Assembly (NCBI GenBank): GCA_030267325.1
Contig: JAJDJS010000005.1
Location: forward strand, 1 to 64,000
DNA length: 64,000 nucleotides
Direction: 5' to 3'
Origin: Desulfosarcina sp. OttesenSCG-928-A07
GTDB lineage: Bacteria > Desulfobacterota > Desulfobacteria > Desulfobacterales > Desulfosarcinaceae
Part shown: positions 1 to 9,545 of the stretch, piece after piece
How the letters are laid out: every line of letters starts with the position of its first letter
How positions within the stretch are numbered: the first letter of the stretch is position 1
Notes under the pieces: model-generated
What the model saw: only the letters and a program-made list of their open reading frames with translations
Told to the model about the DNA's origin: nothing
The model's database searches: none
Program-made: the position numbers and the translations under genes

Positions 1-220
1 TCATCAAAATCCCGTTTCAACTTCTTGCGGTGGCCTAAATGCGGCAGATAAAAACGCGATAGGAAGATGGTCTTGTGACCCCTTGTCATTTTGATGGTAT
101 ACGGACCGAAGACCCAGTATGTGCATCCCAGTCAATTGACTGCGCAGTGCCTAGCTGTTTGGAACGGTCAGATAAAACGGACGACGGTTTTTTCCTGATA
201 GCGGGAGACAAAGGCTGACA
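1..220. other. Left-edge stretch with no supported gene
   Basis: Nothing here can be assigned with confidence. A minus-strand frame is open from about position 100 to the window edge (reading MTRGHKTIFLSRFYLP...), so a gene may run off the left side, but too little is visible to identify it. Positions 129-142 form a perfect 14-bp palindrome (CAGTCAATTGACTG), a possible protein-binding site. Confidence 0.3.
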
Positions 221-1570
221 TTATGTCACTTCCCCTTTTCCCGCATCACTTTCCCCACTATATCCATCCGGCAGGCGTTTATTAACCTTTGCACCCAGAA
301 CTCGGAGCTGTTCCACCTGCTGGACAAGATTTCCACGGCCTGTGCAAAGACGATTTTTTGCGGTGTGAAAGGCTTTTTTGGCCTGGTCAAGGCGGGCACT
401 GATTTCTTCAAAAGCTTCGATCAATCCGATGAATTTGTCATGCAAAGCCCCGGCCTGGCGAGCAATGGCCATGGCGTTTTCATTCTGGTCCGAAAACCGC
501 CAGAGGTGGCAAATGGTCCGAAGCATCACCAGCAAGGTGGAGGGTGATGCCAGGATCACATTTTTTTCAAAAGCATCACCCAAAATCTCACGGTCATGCT
601 CCAGGGCGGTGAGAAATGCCCCTTCCACGGGCACAAACATCAGGACAAAATCAAGGGTCCGAATCCCTTCCAGATCTTCATAATGCTTGTCGCCGAGTCT
701 TTTCACATGACTCCGGACAGAGGCCAGATGGGCTTTGATGGCCGCCAAACGAGCTGCATCGTCCGCCTTGCTGTGATACTGTTCATAGGCCTTGAGGGAC
801 ACTTTGGCATCCACCACCACATCCCGCCCATCCGGCAGCCGGACAATCACGTCGGGTTGATACCGTTCGCCACTCGCATCCAAGAGGCGGACTTGGGTGT
901 CATATTCCCTTCCTTTTTTTAAGCCCGAGGATTCCAGAACGCGTTCCAGGATGACCTCGCCCCAGTTACCCAGGGTTTTTACATCGCCCTTGAGGGCCTG
1001 GGTCAGGTTGATGGCGTCCTTTCCGATGCGTTCGTTGAGGGATCTGAGGTGGGTGATTTCATTTCGCAGGGCGGCCCGGTCGCGGGATTCATTATCATAA
1101 ACATCATCCACCCGTTTTCTGAACTCCCCCAGTTGCTGGCGAAGCGGGCCCAGGAGACCGTCCACCTGGCTCTGGTTCTGATGGGAAAACGCTTTTCCCT
1201 TTTCTTCAAAGATCTGTTCCGACACTTGTTTGAACTCAGTGGTGAGCTGTTCGCGGGCATCTTGAAGCAGAAGAATTTTTTCGTGGGTCTGCTGGCGTTC
1301 GGTTTCCAGGCGTGCGGCCAGATCGGCAATCTGTTTTTCCAGCTCCAGATTTCGGGTTTCCAGCGCGGTACGGCTGGACAGCGCTGATTCCAGTTGAAGG
1401 CGCAGTTCGCCCAACCGCTCATTTGTACCGCGCTTTTCCACCTCAAAAAGTCGCATTTCAGCGGTAAGCCGGGCCGTGTACCGGGATCTTACGATCAGAA
1501 GGGAAACCACCGCCCCCAGTCCCAGTCCAACGGCTCCGCCCACCAGCCCGGCAAGTTCAGGAAGGTTCAT
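221..1570 (-). CDS. rmuC: RmuC-family DNA recombination protein
   Basis: The 449-residue product has the RmuC layout: an N-terminal membrane anchor (about residues 6-28, rich in Gly/Ala/Leu), a long charged heptad-rich coiled coil (about 30-190), and a C-terminal RmuC domain with the blocks LGNWGEVILERVLE, YQPDVIVRLPDGRDVVVDAKVS and DFVLMFVPVEGAF. The D-V-V-V-D-A-K stretch resembles a PD-(D/E)xK nuclease core. RmuC limits inversion between short inverted repeats and is linked to DNA-end processing at the membrane. The next gene downstream on the DNA (upstream in transcription) ends 6 bp away, so the two are probably co-transcribed. Length is typical for the family. Confidence 0.9.
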   Translation of the reverse strand: MNLPELAGLVGGAVGLGLGAVVSLLIVRSRYTARLTAEMRLFEVEKRGTNERLGELRLQLESALSSRTALETRNLELEKQIADLAARLETERQQTHEKILLLQDAREQLTTEFKQVSEQIFEEKGKAFSHQNQSQVDGLLGPLRQQLGEFRKRVDDVYDNESRDRAALRNEITHLRSLNERIGKDAINLTQALKGDVKTLGNWGEVILERVLESSGLKKGREYDTQVRLLDASGERYQPDVIVRLPDGRDVVVDAKVSLKAYEQYHSKADDAARLAAIKAHLASVRSHVKRLGDKHYEDLEGIRTLDFVLMFVPVEGAFLTALEHDREILGDAFEKNVILASPSTLLVMLRTICHLWRFSDQNENAMAIARQAGALHDKFIGLIEAFEEISARLDQAKKAFHTAKNRLCTGRGNLVQQVEQLRVLGAKVNKRLPDGYSGESDAGKGEVT

Positions 1571-1576
1571 GAAAGG

Positions 1577-1978
1577 TTAGCCTTTTGCGGATCCAAGGGG
1601 CCAGAGTCCTTTTTCCAGCAGCACTTCCCGGAATACCTTCAGGGCAGAATTCACGGTGGCAATGCCGCCATAGGTAAACGTCTGAAAAATCACCTCGGCA
1701 ATATCTTCCGGCGCGCATCCCACATTGAGCGCCGCCTGGATATGAAGGCGCAGTTCATCGGTGCGGGATAATACGGTCAAAACAGCCACGGTCGTCAACT
1801 GACGGGTGGTGTGGGGAATTTTTTCCCTGGCATAGAGCTTTCCCGTGATCAACAGGGAAAGGTCCCTTCCAAGCTCGGAATCAAAGGATCGCCACAATTC
1901 ATAGGGTTTTTCACCGTTCACATCTTTAAAATACAGCTTTCCGGTCTCTTTTGTTTTTTTGACAAGGTCATCGCTCAT
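1577..1978 (-). CDS. Carboxymuconolactone decarboxylase / AhpD-like family protein
   Basis: The 133-residue product has the all-alpha CMD fold signature: a helix with TTRQLTTVAVLTVLSRTDEL, then QAALNVGCAPEDIAEVIFQ and YGGIATVNSALKVFREVL. In gamma-carboxymuconolactone decarboxylases this fold acts on a lactone; in AhpD-like members a CxxC pair is redox active, but no CxxC is present, so decarboxylase-like or unknown activity fits better. I start at the ATG at 1978 because AAGGAAATTTTC directly precedes it; a longer frame to 2047 has no ribosome site. It lies just upstream of rmuC on the same strand. The substrate cannot be read from the sequence. Confidence 0.75.
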   Translation of the reverse strand: MSDDLVKKTKETGKLYFKDVNGEKPYELWRSFDSELGRDLSLLITGKLYAREKIPHTTRQLTTVAVLTVLSRTDELRLHIQAALNVGCAPEDIAEVIFQTFTYGGIATVNSALKVFREVLLEKGLWPLGSAKG

Positions 1979-2137
1979 GAAAATTTCCTTTTTTCTGTGG
2001 GTGTTTGGGGTGCACCATATGTCTGAACCTGTCCTGAAGACAGCCAAAATCGATTAAATCCATACCAGAGGCCGGCTTCAATAACAAGAATTCCGAACCT
2101 GGCTCAAAAATAGCCACAAAATCAGCTTCATTTATTG

Positions 2138-2166
2138 TTGACACCATTATATCGATTGGGTATATC
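2138..2166 (+). promoter_or_regulatory. Sigma70-type promoter of the TetR gene
   Basis: TTGACA at 2138-2143 is followed after exactly 17 bp by TATATC at 2161-2166. The TetR-type palindrome begins about 10 bp further on, which is where a repressor would block initiation. Confidence 0.6.
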
Positions 2167-2174
2167 ACCATGAT

Positions 2175-2196
2175 ATGACTGAGCGTTCGCTCGGAT
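2175..2196. promoter_or_regulatory. Putative TetR-family operator
   Basis: The sequence contains ACTGAGCG-TT-CGCTCGGA, an inverted repeat with core arms GAGCG/CGCTC, just downstream of the promoter at 2138-2166 and upstream of the preferred TetR start at 2256. Size and position suit autoregulation by the TetR protein. Binding is inferred. Confidence 0.5.
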
Positions 2197-2255
2197 TTGG
2201 TTTACCAGAACCCTGTGCAGCCCCACCTTTTCGGAAAGGGCGAAAAAAGATCCCC

Positions 2256-2921
2256 ATGGCACCGTCAAAAACCGAAACCAAGGCCATCCCCACCCAGGTC
2301 AAGAATCCAGCCCTGGTGGAGCAGCGCCGTCGGCAGATTGTGGATGCGGCCGTGAATCTTTTTGTCCAGAACGGATTCCACAAAACCACGACCCGCCAGA
2401 TCGCCCAGTCCACCGGCATTTCCATCGGTGCCCTGTACGAATACATCACCACCAAAGAAGATGTGCTGTATCTGGTGTGCGATGCCATCCATGCGGAAAT
2501 TGAACGCGGTGTGGCCGAGGCCCTGGAACGGTCCAAAAACGGCAACAATCCCCTGGAAGAAATGGTCGGCGAGTATTTCCGTGTCTGCCACCGGATGAGC
2601 GATCATATTCTGCTCATCTACCAGGAAACCCGGTCGCTTCCCGGAAAATGGCGACAGGTGGTGCTGGAAAATGAAATCCGCGTAACCGGCATTTTCACCC
2701 GTGTGCTGGCCGGCCTCATGGCCACCGGGGCCCTGCCCCGGATTCCGTCCCGAAAGCTGGACCTGGTGGCCCACACCACCACCGTTCTGGGACACATGTG
2801 GACGTTCCGGCGATGGTTTTTGTCCAATCACTACAGCATTGACGAATATATTACGTTTCAGACCCGGAACATTCTGGGAATGTGCCGGGAAAGCGCAAAG
2901 CCCGAATCAATGCCCCCTTGA
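2256..2921 (+). CDS. TetR/AcrR-family transcriptional regulator
   Basis: This 221-residue regulator has the TetR helix-turn-helix at about residues 45-66 (TTRQIAQSTGISIGALYEYI) preceded by the usual RRRQIVDAAVNLFVQNGF helix, and a C-terminal ligand-binding domain of about 150 residues. An upstream ATG at 2175 would lengthen it to 248 residues, but that ATG lies inside the putative operator and would translate a Pro-rich, poorly conserved tail, so I prefer 2256. TetR regulators of this length next to acyl-CoA genes usually sense acyl-CoA esters. The following icmF gene makes an acyl-CoA ligand and control of branched-chain acyl-CoA oxidation likely, but that is inferred from position. Confidence 0.85.
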   Translation: MAPSKTETKAIPTQVKNPALVEQRRRQIVDAAVNLFVQNGFHKTTTRQIAQSTGISIGALYEYITTKEDVLYLVCDAIHAEIERGVAEALERSKNGNNPLEEMVGEYFRVCHRMSDHILLIYQETRSLPGKWRQVVLENEIRVTGIFTRVLAGLMATGALPRIPSRKLDLVAHTTTVLGHMWTFRRWFLSNHYSIDEYITFQTRNILGMCRESAKPESMPP

Positions 2922-3098
2922 CGTCCAACAGGTGGCGATGAAGAAAAACTGAAAGATGCTGTGCCCTGCATCCGATTGCCTGCCACTTCGGCGACTTTCC
3001 GGGTATCTGGCAGATCCCACCGATCTGAAGCAGAACCTGGAACGTGATCCGCCCGGCAGGCGCGGCATACCCGGGAGCAGCCCCCAACAGGAGGACGC

Positions 3099-6000
3099 AT
3101 GAACGATTTTATCCATGTTTATAAGCCCACAAACAATGTCCGCATCGTCACCGCAACATCCCTGTTTGACGGCCACGACGCATCCATTAATATCTTCCGG
3201 AGAATTCTCCAGAGCTCCGGCGTGGAAGTCATTCACCTGGGGCACAACCGGGCGGTCAAGGAAATTGTGGAAGCTGCCATTGAAGAAGATGCCCAGGGCA
3301 TTGCGGTCACCAGTTATCAGGGCGGACATGTGGAATTTTTCACCTACATGGTGGACCTGCTGAGGCAAAACAATGCTGCCCATATCAAGGTGTTCGGCGG
3401 CGGCGGCGGCGTCATTGTGCCGGATGAAATCCGGGAACTGGAAGCCTATGGCGTGGCCAAGATCTACTCCCCTGAAGACGGGGCCCGCATGGGACTTCAG
3501 GGCATGGTCAACCACATGATCCAGTTGATGGATTTCTCACGGGTGGATACGTCTCCCCTGGATCTTTCGGACCTTGGGCCAGACACCAAGCTCCGGCTGG
3601 CCAACCTCATCACCACTCTGGAGCAGGCGGATGCCAAAGACCGCACAGATGCGTTCCGGCAGGTCATTCAGGAAAAAATCGGGGACCGCATCGTTCCGGT
3701 GGTGGGCATCACCGGAACCGGCGGGGCGGGAAAGTCATCCCTGACCGACGAGCTGATCCAGCGGCTGCTCCACGACATCAAGGATATCCGTATTGCCATC
3801 ATCAGCGCGGACCCCTCCCGCCGAAAGACCGGCGGTGCGCTGCTGGGCGACCGCATCCGCATGAACGCCATCAATGATGATCGTGTCTATATGCGCTCCA
3901 TTGCCACCCGGCGATCCCACACGGAAATTCCAGATTCCATGCCGGAAATTCTGAATCTGGCCAAGGCGGCCGGATATGATCTGGTCATCGCTGAAACCGC
4001 CGGCATCGGCCAGGGCGATTCCCACATCATCGACATGGTGGATGTGGCCATGTATGTGATGACCAGTGATTTTGGCGCAGCCTCCCAGCTTGAAAAAATC
4101 GACATGCTGGACTTTGCCGATCTGGTGGTGGTGAACAAGTTTGAAAAACGCGGGGGAGAAGACGCGGTGCGCGATGTCAGAAAACAGGTCCAGCGTAACC
4201 GCAATGCCTTTGAAAAGCCAACAGAAGACATGCCCGTGTTCGGCACCATTGCTTCCAAGTTCAACGATGACGGTGTCACTGCCCTGTATCACGCGCTTCT
4301 GGACACCATCAAAGAGAAAACCGGCGTGGTGTTTTCTTCTTCGCTTCCCCGGTCGACCGGCAAAACATCGAGTTCCAAAACCATCATCATTCCGCCCGAG
4401 CGTACCCGGTATCTGTCTGAAATTGCCGAGACCCTTCGGGCCTATCACCGGGAAACCGAATCCCAGGCCGATGCGGTGCGCCGGGTCTGGCACCTGAAAG
4501 AAACTGCCAAAGCCCTCAGCCGCGACCTTCTGGACAGCAGCGTGGCAGATCTCATGGTCCGCCTTAAAACCGAAATCGACCAGGCCAAATCAAGTCTGAC
4601 GGCGGAAACCCAAAGCCTGGTGGATGGCTGGGAAACCACAAAATCCGCGTATTCCGGCGACGAGCTGGTGTACAGGGTTCGCGGAAAAGAAATTCGCGTG
4701 CCCCTTTATACAGAATCCCTCTCCCACCAGAAGATTCCCAAGATCGCTCTGCCCCAGTTCAAGGATCCTGGTGAAATCTACCGCTGGCTCCGGCGGGAAA
4801 ATCTTCCCGGTTATTTTCCGTTTACCGCTGGCGTGTTTCCCATGAAGCGCGTGGGGGAAGATCCCACCCGCATGTTTGCCGGCGAAGGGGATCCTGCCCG
4901 CACCAACCGCCGATTCAAGCTGGTTTCCGAGGGAAACGATGCCAAGCGCCTGTCCACGGCGTTTGACTCAGTTACCCTTTATGGGTATGATCCGGACCTT
5001 CGACCGGACATTTACGGAAAAGTGGGAAACTCGGGCGTCAGTGTCTGTTCCCTGGATGATGTAAAGGTGCTCTACGGCGGATTTGACCTGTGTGCGCCGT
5101 CCACATCAGTTTCCATGACCATCAACGGACCGGCGCCCATCATGCTGGCCATGTTTCTCAATACTGCCATTGACCAGCAGGTGGAGAAAGCGGAGGCGGA
5201 AAAAGGCCGGGCCCTTTCGCCGGATGAATACCAAAACATCAAGGCCGTTGTGCTGAAAAATGTCCGCGGCACGGTTCAGGCTGATATTTTAAAGGAAGAC
5301 CAGGGCCAGAACACCTGCATTTTCTCCATTGATTTTGCCCTGAAAATGATGGGCGATATCCAGGCGTATTTTATTGAAAACAATGTCCGCAATTTCTACT
5401 CGGTCTCGATTTCCGGATACCACATCGCCGAAGCCGGGGCCAATCCCATCAGCCAGCTGGCCTTTACCCTGGCCAATGGCTTTACCTATCTGGAGTACTA
5501 CCTGTCCCGGGGAATGCCCCTTGACAGCTTTGCGCCGAATCTTTCCTTTTTCTTCTCCAACGGCATGGATCCCGAATACACGGTCATCGGACGGGTGGCC
5601 CGGCGAATCTGGGCCGTGGCGCTCCGGGAGAAGTATGGCGCATCCGAACGCAGCCAGATGCTCAAATACCATATCCAGACTTCCGGCCGCAGTCTTCACA
5701 GCCAGGATATTCAGTTCAACGACATCCGGACCACGCTCCAGGCTCTGTGCGCCATTTACGACAACTGCCAGAGCCTGCACACCAATTCCTTTGACGAGGC
5801 CATTACCACGCCCACGGAAGAATCGGTTCGCCGGGCCCTGGCGATTCAGCTCATCATCAACCGGGAATGGGGCCTTGCCAAGAATGAAAACCCGAACCAG
5901 GGGAGTTTTATCGTCGAAGCCCTTACCGATCTGGTGGAAGAAGCTGTCCTGATGGAGTACGACAAGATCACCGCGCGGGGCGGGGTGCTGGGGGCCATGG

Positions 6001-6377
6001 AAACCGGATACCAGCGCAGCAAAATCCAGGAAGAGTCCATGTACTACGAGATGCTCAAACACACCGGCGAGTATCCCATCGTGGGCGTCAACACGTTCCG
6101 GGATCCCCATGCAGACGGAGATGATCTGACCGAAAGCGGAACCATTGACTTGGCGCGGGCAACACCGGAAGAAAAAGAATCCCAGCTTTCACGGCTGGCG
6201 GATTTCCATGCCCGCAATCAAGACAAATCCCCCGAAGCATTGGAACGGCTTCAGAAAGTGGCGCTTTCCGGCGGCAACATCTTTGCCGAATTGATGGAAA
6301 GCGTGAAAACATGCAGCTTGGGCCAGATTACCGGCGCCCTGTACGCGGTGGGCGGGCAGTACAGAAGGAATATGTAA
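3099..6377 (+). CDS. icmF: Fused isobutyryl-CoA mutase IcmF
   Basis: This 1092-residue fusion carries an N-terminal cobalamin-binding domain (DGHDASI at 24-30, including the His that ligates cobalt, and a glycine-rich VFGGGGG), a MeaI-type GTPase chaperone domain with P-loop [10 protein letters not shown] (about 205-214), and a C-terminal TIM-barrel mutase domain. The order B12-GTPase-substrate domain is diagnostic of IcmF and unlike two-subunit methylmalonyl-CoA mutase. The substrate motif reads FPFTAGVFP, as expected for isobutyryl/butyryl-type mutases, where methylmalonyl-CoA mutases have an FTRGPYP-type sequence. It interconverts isobutyryl-CoA and butyryl-CoA with adenosylcobalamin and may also act on isovaleryl/pivalyl-CoA. 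AGGAGG precedes the ATG. The thiolase, hydroxyacyl-CoA and acyl-CoA dehydrogenase genes downstream would take butyryl-CoA to acetyl-CoA. Confidence 0.95.
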   Translation: MNDFIHVYKPTNNVRIVTATSLFDGHDASINIFRRILQSSGVEVIHLGHNRAVKEIVEAAIEEDAQGIAVTSYQGGHVEFFTYMVDLLRQNNAAHIKVFGGGGGVIVPDEIRELEAYGVAKIYSPEDGARMGLQGMVNHMIQLMDFSRVDTSPLDLSDLGPDTKLRLANLITTLEQADAKDRTDAFRQVIQEKIGDRIVPVVGITGTGGAGKSSLTDELIQRLLHDIKDIRIAIISADPSRRKTGGALLGDRIRMNAINDDRVYMRSIATRRSHTEIPDSMPEILNLAKAAGYDLVIAETAGIGQGDSHIIDMVDVAMYVMTSDFGAASQLEKIDMLDFADLVVVNKFEKRGGEDAVRDVRKQVQRNRNAFEKPTEDMPVFGTIASKFNDDGVTALYHALLDTIKEKTGVVFSSSLPRSTGKTSSSKTIIIPPERTRYLSEIAETLRAYHRETESQADAVRRVWHLKETAKALSRDLLDSSVADLMVRLKTEIDQAKSSLTAETQSLVDGWETTKSAYSGDELVYRVRGKEIRVPLYTESLSHQKIPKIALPQFKDPGEIYRWLRRENLPGYFPFTAGVFPMKRVGEDPTRMFAGEGDPARTNRRFKLVSEGNDAKRLSTAFDSVTLYGYDPDLRPDIYGKVGNSGVSVCSLDDVKVLYGGFDLCAPSTSVSMTINGPAPIMLAMFLNTAIDQQVEKAEAEKGRALSPDEYQNIKAVVLKNVRGTVQADILKEDQGQNTCIFSIDFALKMMGDIQAYFIENNVRNFYSVSISGYHIAEAGANPISQLAFTLANGFTYLEYYLSRGMPLDSFAPNLSFFFSNGMDPEYTVIGRVARRIWAVALREKYGASERSQMLKYHIQTSGRSLHSQDIQFNDIRTTLQALCAIYDNCQSLHTNSFDEAITTPTEESVRRALAIQLIINREWGLAKNENPNQGSFIVEALTDLVEEAVLMEYDKITARGGVLGAMETGYQRSKIQEESMYYEMLKHTGEYPIVGVNTFRDPHADGDDLTESGTIDLARATPEEKESQLSRLADFHARNQDKSPEALERLQKVALSGGNIFAELMESVKTCSLGQITGALYAVGGQYRRNM

Positions 6378-6401
6378 AGTCATTTTGTCGAAATCAGTAT
6401 C

Positions 6402-6584
6402 GTAGGGTGGGTGGAGCGAAGTGAGGCCGCAAGGCCGAGATTCGTGCATCCCACCGAGATGACAGAATTCCTTAATTATTAATGGTGGGATACGCTTCGC
6501 TTTCATGTCACATGGACGATCCAAGTTTATTTACAAAATTCGTTCATTCAGATGATTTGTGTTGCGAAGCTCCACCCACCCTAC
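6402..6584. repeat. MITE/REP-like nested inverted-repeat element
   Basis: The 250-bp gap between icmF and the thiolase gene is mostly one element. Its ends are inverted repeats: 6402-6421 begins GTAGGGTGGGTGGAGCGAAG and 6566-6584 is GAAGCTCCACCCACCCTAC. Inside is a second inverted pair around GCATCCCACC (6444-6460) and GGTGGGATACGCTTCGC (6482-6498). GTAGGGTGGG-type ends are common in repetitive extragenic palindromes across bacteria. No coding potential is seen. In RNA it would fold into a long hairpin and could attenuate read-through from icmF. Confidence 0.75.
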
Positions 6585-6627
6585 AAAATTTACAATTTAT
6601 TGAATTCATTAATGGAGAACTTTACCC

Positions 6628-7803
6628 ATGAAAGAAGCAGTCATTGTCAGTGCCGTCCGAACCCCTTTGGGAAGCTTTAACGGGTCTCTTGGTGAAATCG
6701 GTGCCACGGATCTGGGCGGCCTTGTGATCAAAGAAGCCATCAAGCGGGCCGGCATTGAAAAAACAGCGGTCAACGAAGTGATCATGGGCCAGGTATTGCC
6801 TTGCGGATACGGCCAGAACCCGGCCAAACAGGCGGCAGTCAAGGCTGACATGCCGTGGGAAGCGGAAGCCATCACCATCAACAAGGTCTGCGGCTCGGCC
6901 CTTAAAGCCGTTATGCTCGCGGCCCAGGCCGTTCAGCTTGGCGATGCGGAAGTGGTGGTGGCCGGCGGTATGGAAAACATGACCCTTGCCCCCTATTACC
7001 TTGACAAAGGCCGGTTTGGATACCGCATGGGACACGGCCAGCTCAATGACTCCATGATTCATGACGGCTTGTGGGATATCGTCAATGACTTCCACATGGG
7101 CATGTCCAACGAGCTGTGTTCCGAGCGGTATCAGGTAACCCGCGAAGATCAGGACCGGTATGCTGCCGAATCTTACCAAAGGTCCATGGAATCCATCACC
7201 AGCGGCCGGTTTGACGCGGAAATTGTGCCGGTTGCCATCCCCCAGCGCAAAGGCGAGCCCAAGGTTTTTGCCAGGGATGAATGCCCACGGGAAACAACGT
7301 ATGAAGCCCTTTCCAAAATGAAGCCTGCCTTTAAAAAAGACGGGGTGGGAACCGCCGGCAACGCCTCCATCATCAGCGACGGCGCGGCTGCGGTGGTGGT
7401 GATGTCCCGTGAGAAGGCAACGGCGCTGGGATGCACCATCCTGGCCACCATCGGAGCTCAGGCATCCTACGGGATCGACATGAAATATGTTCTGGTGGCG
7501 CCCATCTGGGCCATTCCCAAATGCCTTAAAAAAGAAGGCATCGGCATAGACGATGTGGATCTGTTTGAAGTCAATGAGGCATTTTCCGGCTCCACCGTGG
7601 CAGTGATGAAAGAACTGGGACTTTCACCGGAAAAAACCAACGTCAACGGCGGCAGCGTGGCCCTGGGACATCCCATCGGCGCCAGCGGATGCCGGGTGCT
7701 GGTCACCCTGATTCATGAAATGATTCGCCGGGATAAAAAAACAGGCCTGGCTTCCCTTTGTCTGGGCGGCGGCGAGGCTGTGGCAATGGTGGTGAAGCGG
7801 TAG
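6628..7803 (+). CDS. Acetyl-CoA acetyltransferase (thiolase II)
   Basis: A full-length 391-residue thiolase. The acylated cysteine is C88 in NKVCGSALKAV, the second active-site block is NVNGGSVALGHPIGASG with its His, and the C-terminal base Cys is in LASLCLGGGEA. NEAFSGSTVAV matches the conserved NEAFA box. It condenses two acetyl-CoA or, in the degradative direction, cleaves acetoacetyl-CoA; with the neighbouring hydroxybutyryl-CoA and butyryl-CoA dehydrogenases the cleavage direction fits a fatty-acid-oxidising anaerobe. GGAG lies upstream of the ATG. A Ser-Ala pair replaces the usual Ser-Gly after the catalytic Cys-Gly, a minor variation. Confidence 0.93.
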   Translation: MKEAVIVSAVRTPLGSFNGSLGEIGATDLGGLVIKEAIKRAGIEKTAVNEVIMGQVLPCGYGQNPAKQAAVKADMPWEAEAITINKVCGSALKAVMLAAQAVQLGDAEVVVAGGMENMTLAPYYLDKGRFGYRMGHGQLNDSMIHDGLWDIVNDFHMGMSNELCSERYQVTREDQDRYAAESYQRSMESITSGRFDAEIVPVAIPQRKGEPKVFARDECPRETTYEALSKMKPAFKKDGVGTAGNASIISDGAAAVVVMSREKATALGCTILATIGAQASYGIDMKYVLVAPIWAIPKCLKKEGIGIDDVDLFEVNEAFSGSTVAVMKELGLSPEKTNVNGGSVALGHPIGASGCRVLVTLIHEMIRRDKKTGLASLCLGGGEAVAMVVKR

Positions 7804-7889
7804 ACATGAAGCGGAAAACGGCATGATAAAAACGGCTCTTCAACTGAAAATGGAACAACCCCCTAATCCATCATAACAAGGAGAAAAAC

Positions 7890-8741
7890 ATGGACGTGAA
7901 AACTTTTGGAGTTGTGGGATCGGGTCAGATGGGAAACGGAATTGCGCAGGTAGCGGCCGCCGCTGGTCTCAATGTGATCATGAGCGATATCAAGATGGAG
8001 TTTGCTGAAAAAGGTCTGGCCAACATCACCAAGCTGCTGGGAAAAAGCGTTGAAAAAGGCAAGCTGGCGGCGGCTGAAAAAGATGCCATCCTGGGCCGCA
8101 TCAAAATCACGGCCGATCTGAAAGACATGGCGGCAGCGGATTTTGTGGTGGAAGCGGCAACAGAAAGAGAAAACCTGAAGTTCGATATTTTCAAAAACCT
8201 GGATTCCATCTGCAAACCCGACATTATTCTGGCCAGCAACACTTCTTCCATTCCCATCGGCCGGATCGGCAGCCAGACAAAGCGGCCGGACAAGGTCATC
8301 GGCATGCATTTCATGAACCCGGTGCCGGTCATGAAGCTGGTGGAAGTGATCCGGGGCATCGCCACATCCGATGAAACCTTCAAAACCACCTGGGATCTGT
8401 CCGTCAAATTCGGAAAAACACCGGCGCTGGCCAATGACTATCCAGGATTTATCGCCAACCGCATCCTTCTTCCCATGATCAACGAAGCGGTTTTTGCCCT
8501 TTATGAGGGTGTGGGCTCCAAGGAAGACATTGATACGGTCATGAAACTGGGGATGAATCATCCCATGGGCCCGCTGACTTTGGCGGATCTCATTGGTCTG
8601 GATACCTGCCTTGCCATCATGGAAACCCTTTATGAAGGCTTCAAGGATTCCAAATACCGTCCCTGCCCGCTGTTGAGAAAATATGTGGAAGCCGGCTGGC
8701 TGGGCAGAAAAACGGGCAAAGGCTTTTACGATTATACCTGA
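7890..8741 (+). CDS. 3-hydroxybutyryl-CoA dehydrogenase
   Basis: The 283-residue product has an N-terminal Rossmann fold (GVVGSGQMGNGIAQVAA at about 6-22) and a C-terminal helical dimerisation domain, the length and layout of Hbd. The catalytic His lies in IGMHFMNPVPVMKLVEVIRG, with Glu and Asn partners in the same region. PGFIANRILLPMINEA is the conserved hinge. It oxidises (S)-3-hydroxybutyryl-CoA to acetoacetyl-CoA with NAD(H). AAGGAG sits 8 bp before the ATG. The enoyl-CoA hydratase needed between this enzyme and the acyl-CoA dehydrogenase is not in the window. Confidence 0.94.
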   Translation: MDVKTFGVVGSGQMGNGIAQVAAAAGLNVIMSDIKMEFAEKGLANITKLLGKSVEKGKLAAAEKDAILGRIKITADLKDMAAADFVVEAATERENLKFDIFKNLDSICKPDIILASNTSSIPIGRIGSQTKRPDKVIGMHFMNPVPVMKLVEVIRGIATSDETFKTTWDLSVKFGKTPALANDYPGFIANRILLPMINEAVFALYEGVGSKEDIDTVMKLGMNHPMGPLTLADLIGLDTCLAIMETLYEGFKDSKYRPCPLLRKYVEAGWLGRKTGKGFYDYT

Positions 8742-8843
8742 TGACAGTGTCATGCCATTGGCAGTGAATTCCCAGGGGGCGGCCTGCAAGTCGCCCCTGA
8801 AAAAAAATTTCCGTTCCGTTTCCCCTCGCACAGGAGGCGTCCC

Positions 8844-9395
8844 ATGTCCGCCGAACATAACAGCCCGCTGACCCCTGTGGGAAAGCGCATCAAAAAAATA
8901 CGGACCGACCGGAAGATGAGCTATGAATCTTTGGCCAATGATACCGGATTTTCCGTGGACTTTATCAAACAGGTGGAAGCCGGAACCCTCACCCCGCCGG
9001 TCGGCTCATTGCTTCAGATTTCCCGCGCCCTTGGCATTGACTCCGGGGATCTCCTGAAGGACGATGATGACAAAATGCAGGACCGGATTGCCGCTTATAC
9101 CACGCGAACTTCCAATTATGCCTACACCACCCTGACGCCGGGTGCGGAGAATAAGCATCTGAAGGCGTTTCGAGTGAAAATTGACGCCATGAAGGACCAC
9201 GGCGGGGTGAGTTACAACCACGCCGGTGAAGAGTTTGTCTATGTGCTTTCCGGCGCCATTGAAGTGGTGGTGGGCGAGCATGTCAACACCCTGACTGCCG
9301 GTGATTCGCTGCTGTTCAACTCCGGCATCCAGCATCTGTTAAGAAATACCGGAGACACAGACGCGGAGCTGATTGTGGTCATCTACAATCCGTAA
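8844..9395 (+). CDS. XRE-family regulator with C-terminal cupin
   Basis: The 183-residue product joins an XRE helix-turn-helix (about residues 10-65; IKKIRTDRKMSYESLANDTG followed by FIKQVEAGTLTPP) to a cupin_2 barrel (about 110-182; GVSYNHAGEEFVYVLSGAIEVVVG and LTAGDSLLFNSGIQH). Such HTH-cupin proteins are single-component sensors, often for small organic acids or CoA-linked metabolites. AGGAGG precedes the ATG. It lies between the hydroxybutyryl-CoA and acyl-CoA dehydrogenase genes on the same strand, so it probably tunes this catabolic block in addition to the TetR protein. Its ligand is unknown. Confidence 0.88.
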   Translation: MSAEHNSPLTPVGKRIKKIRTDRKMSYESLANDTGFSVDFIKQVEAGTLTPPVGSLLQISRALGIDSGDLLKDDDDKMQDRIAAYTTRTSNYAYTTLTPGAENKHLKAFRVKIDAMKDHGGVSYNHAGEEFVYVLSGAIEVVVGEHVNTLTAGDSLLFNSGIQHLLRNTGDTDAELIVVIYNP

Positions 9396-9545
9396 TCATT
9401 CCATTTCCTGTCGGATATGGCGATTTCTGCCGTGCCGGCCCTGCCTGGGTGACCCACCGTCACCTGGCCGACACGCGCAGCCGCATCGGGAAACCCTGCC
9501 GACTGTGCGCCGACCGACAGCTACCCTGTTATCAAGGATTACGCC

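Noticed and set aside
7863-8858. Minus-strand frame of 331 codons over the hydroxybutyryl-CoA dehydrogenase gene
   Set aside because: Antisense shadow; no domain recognised.
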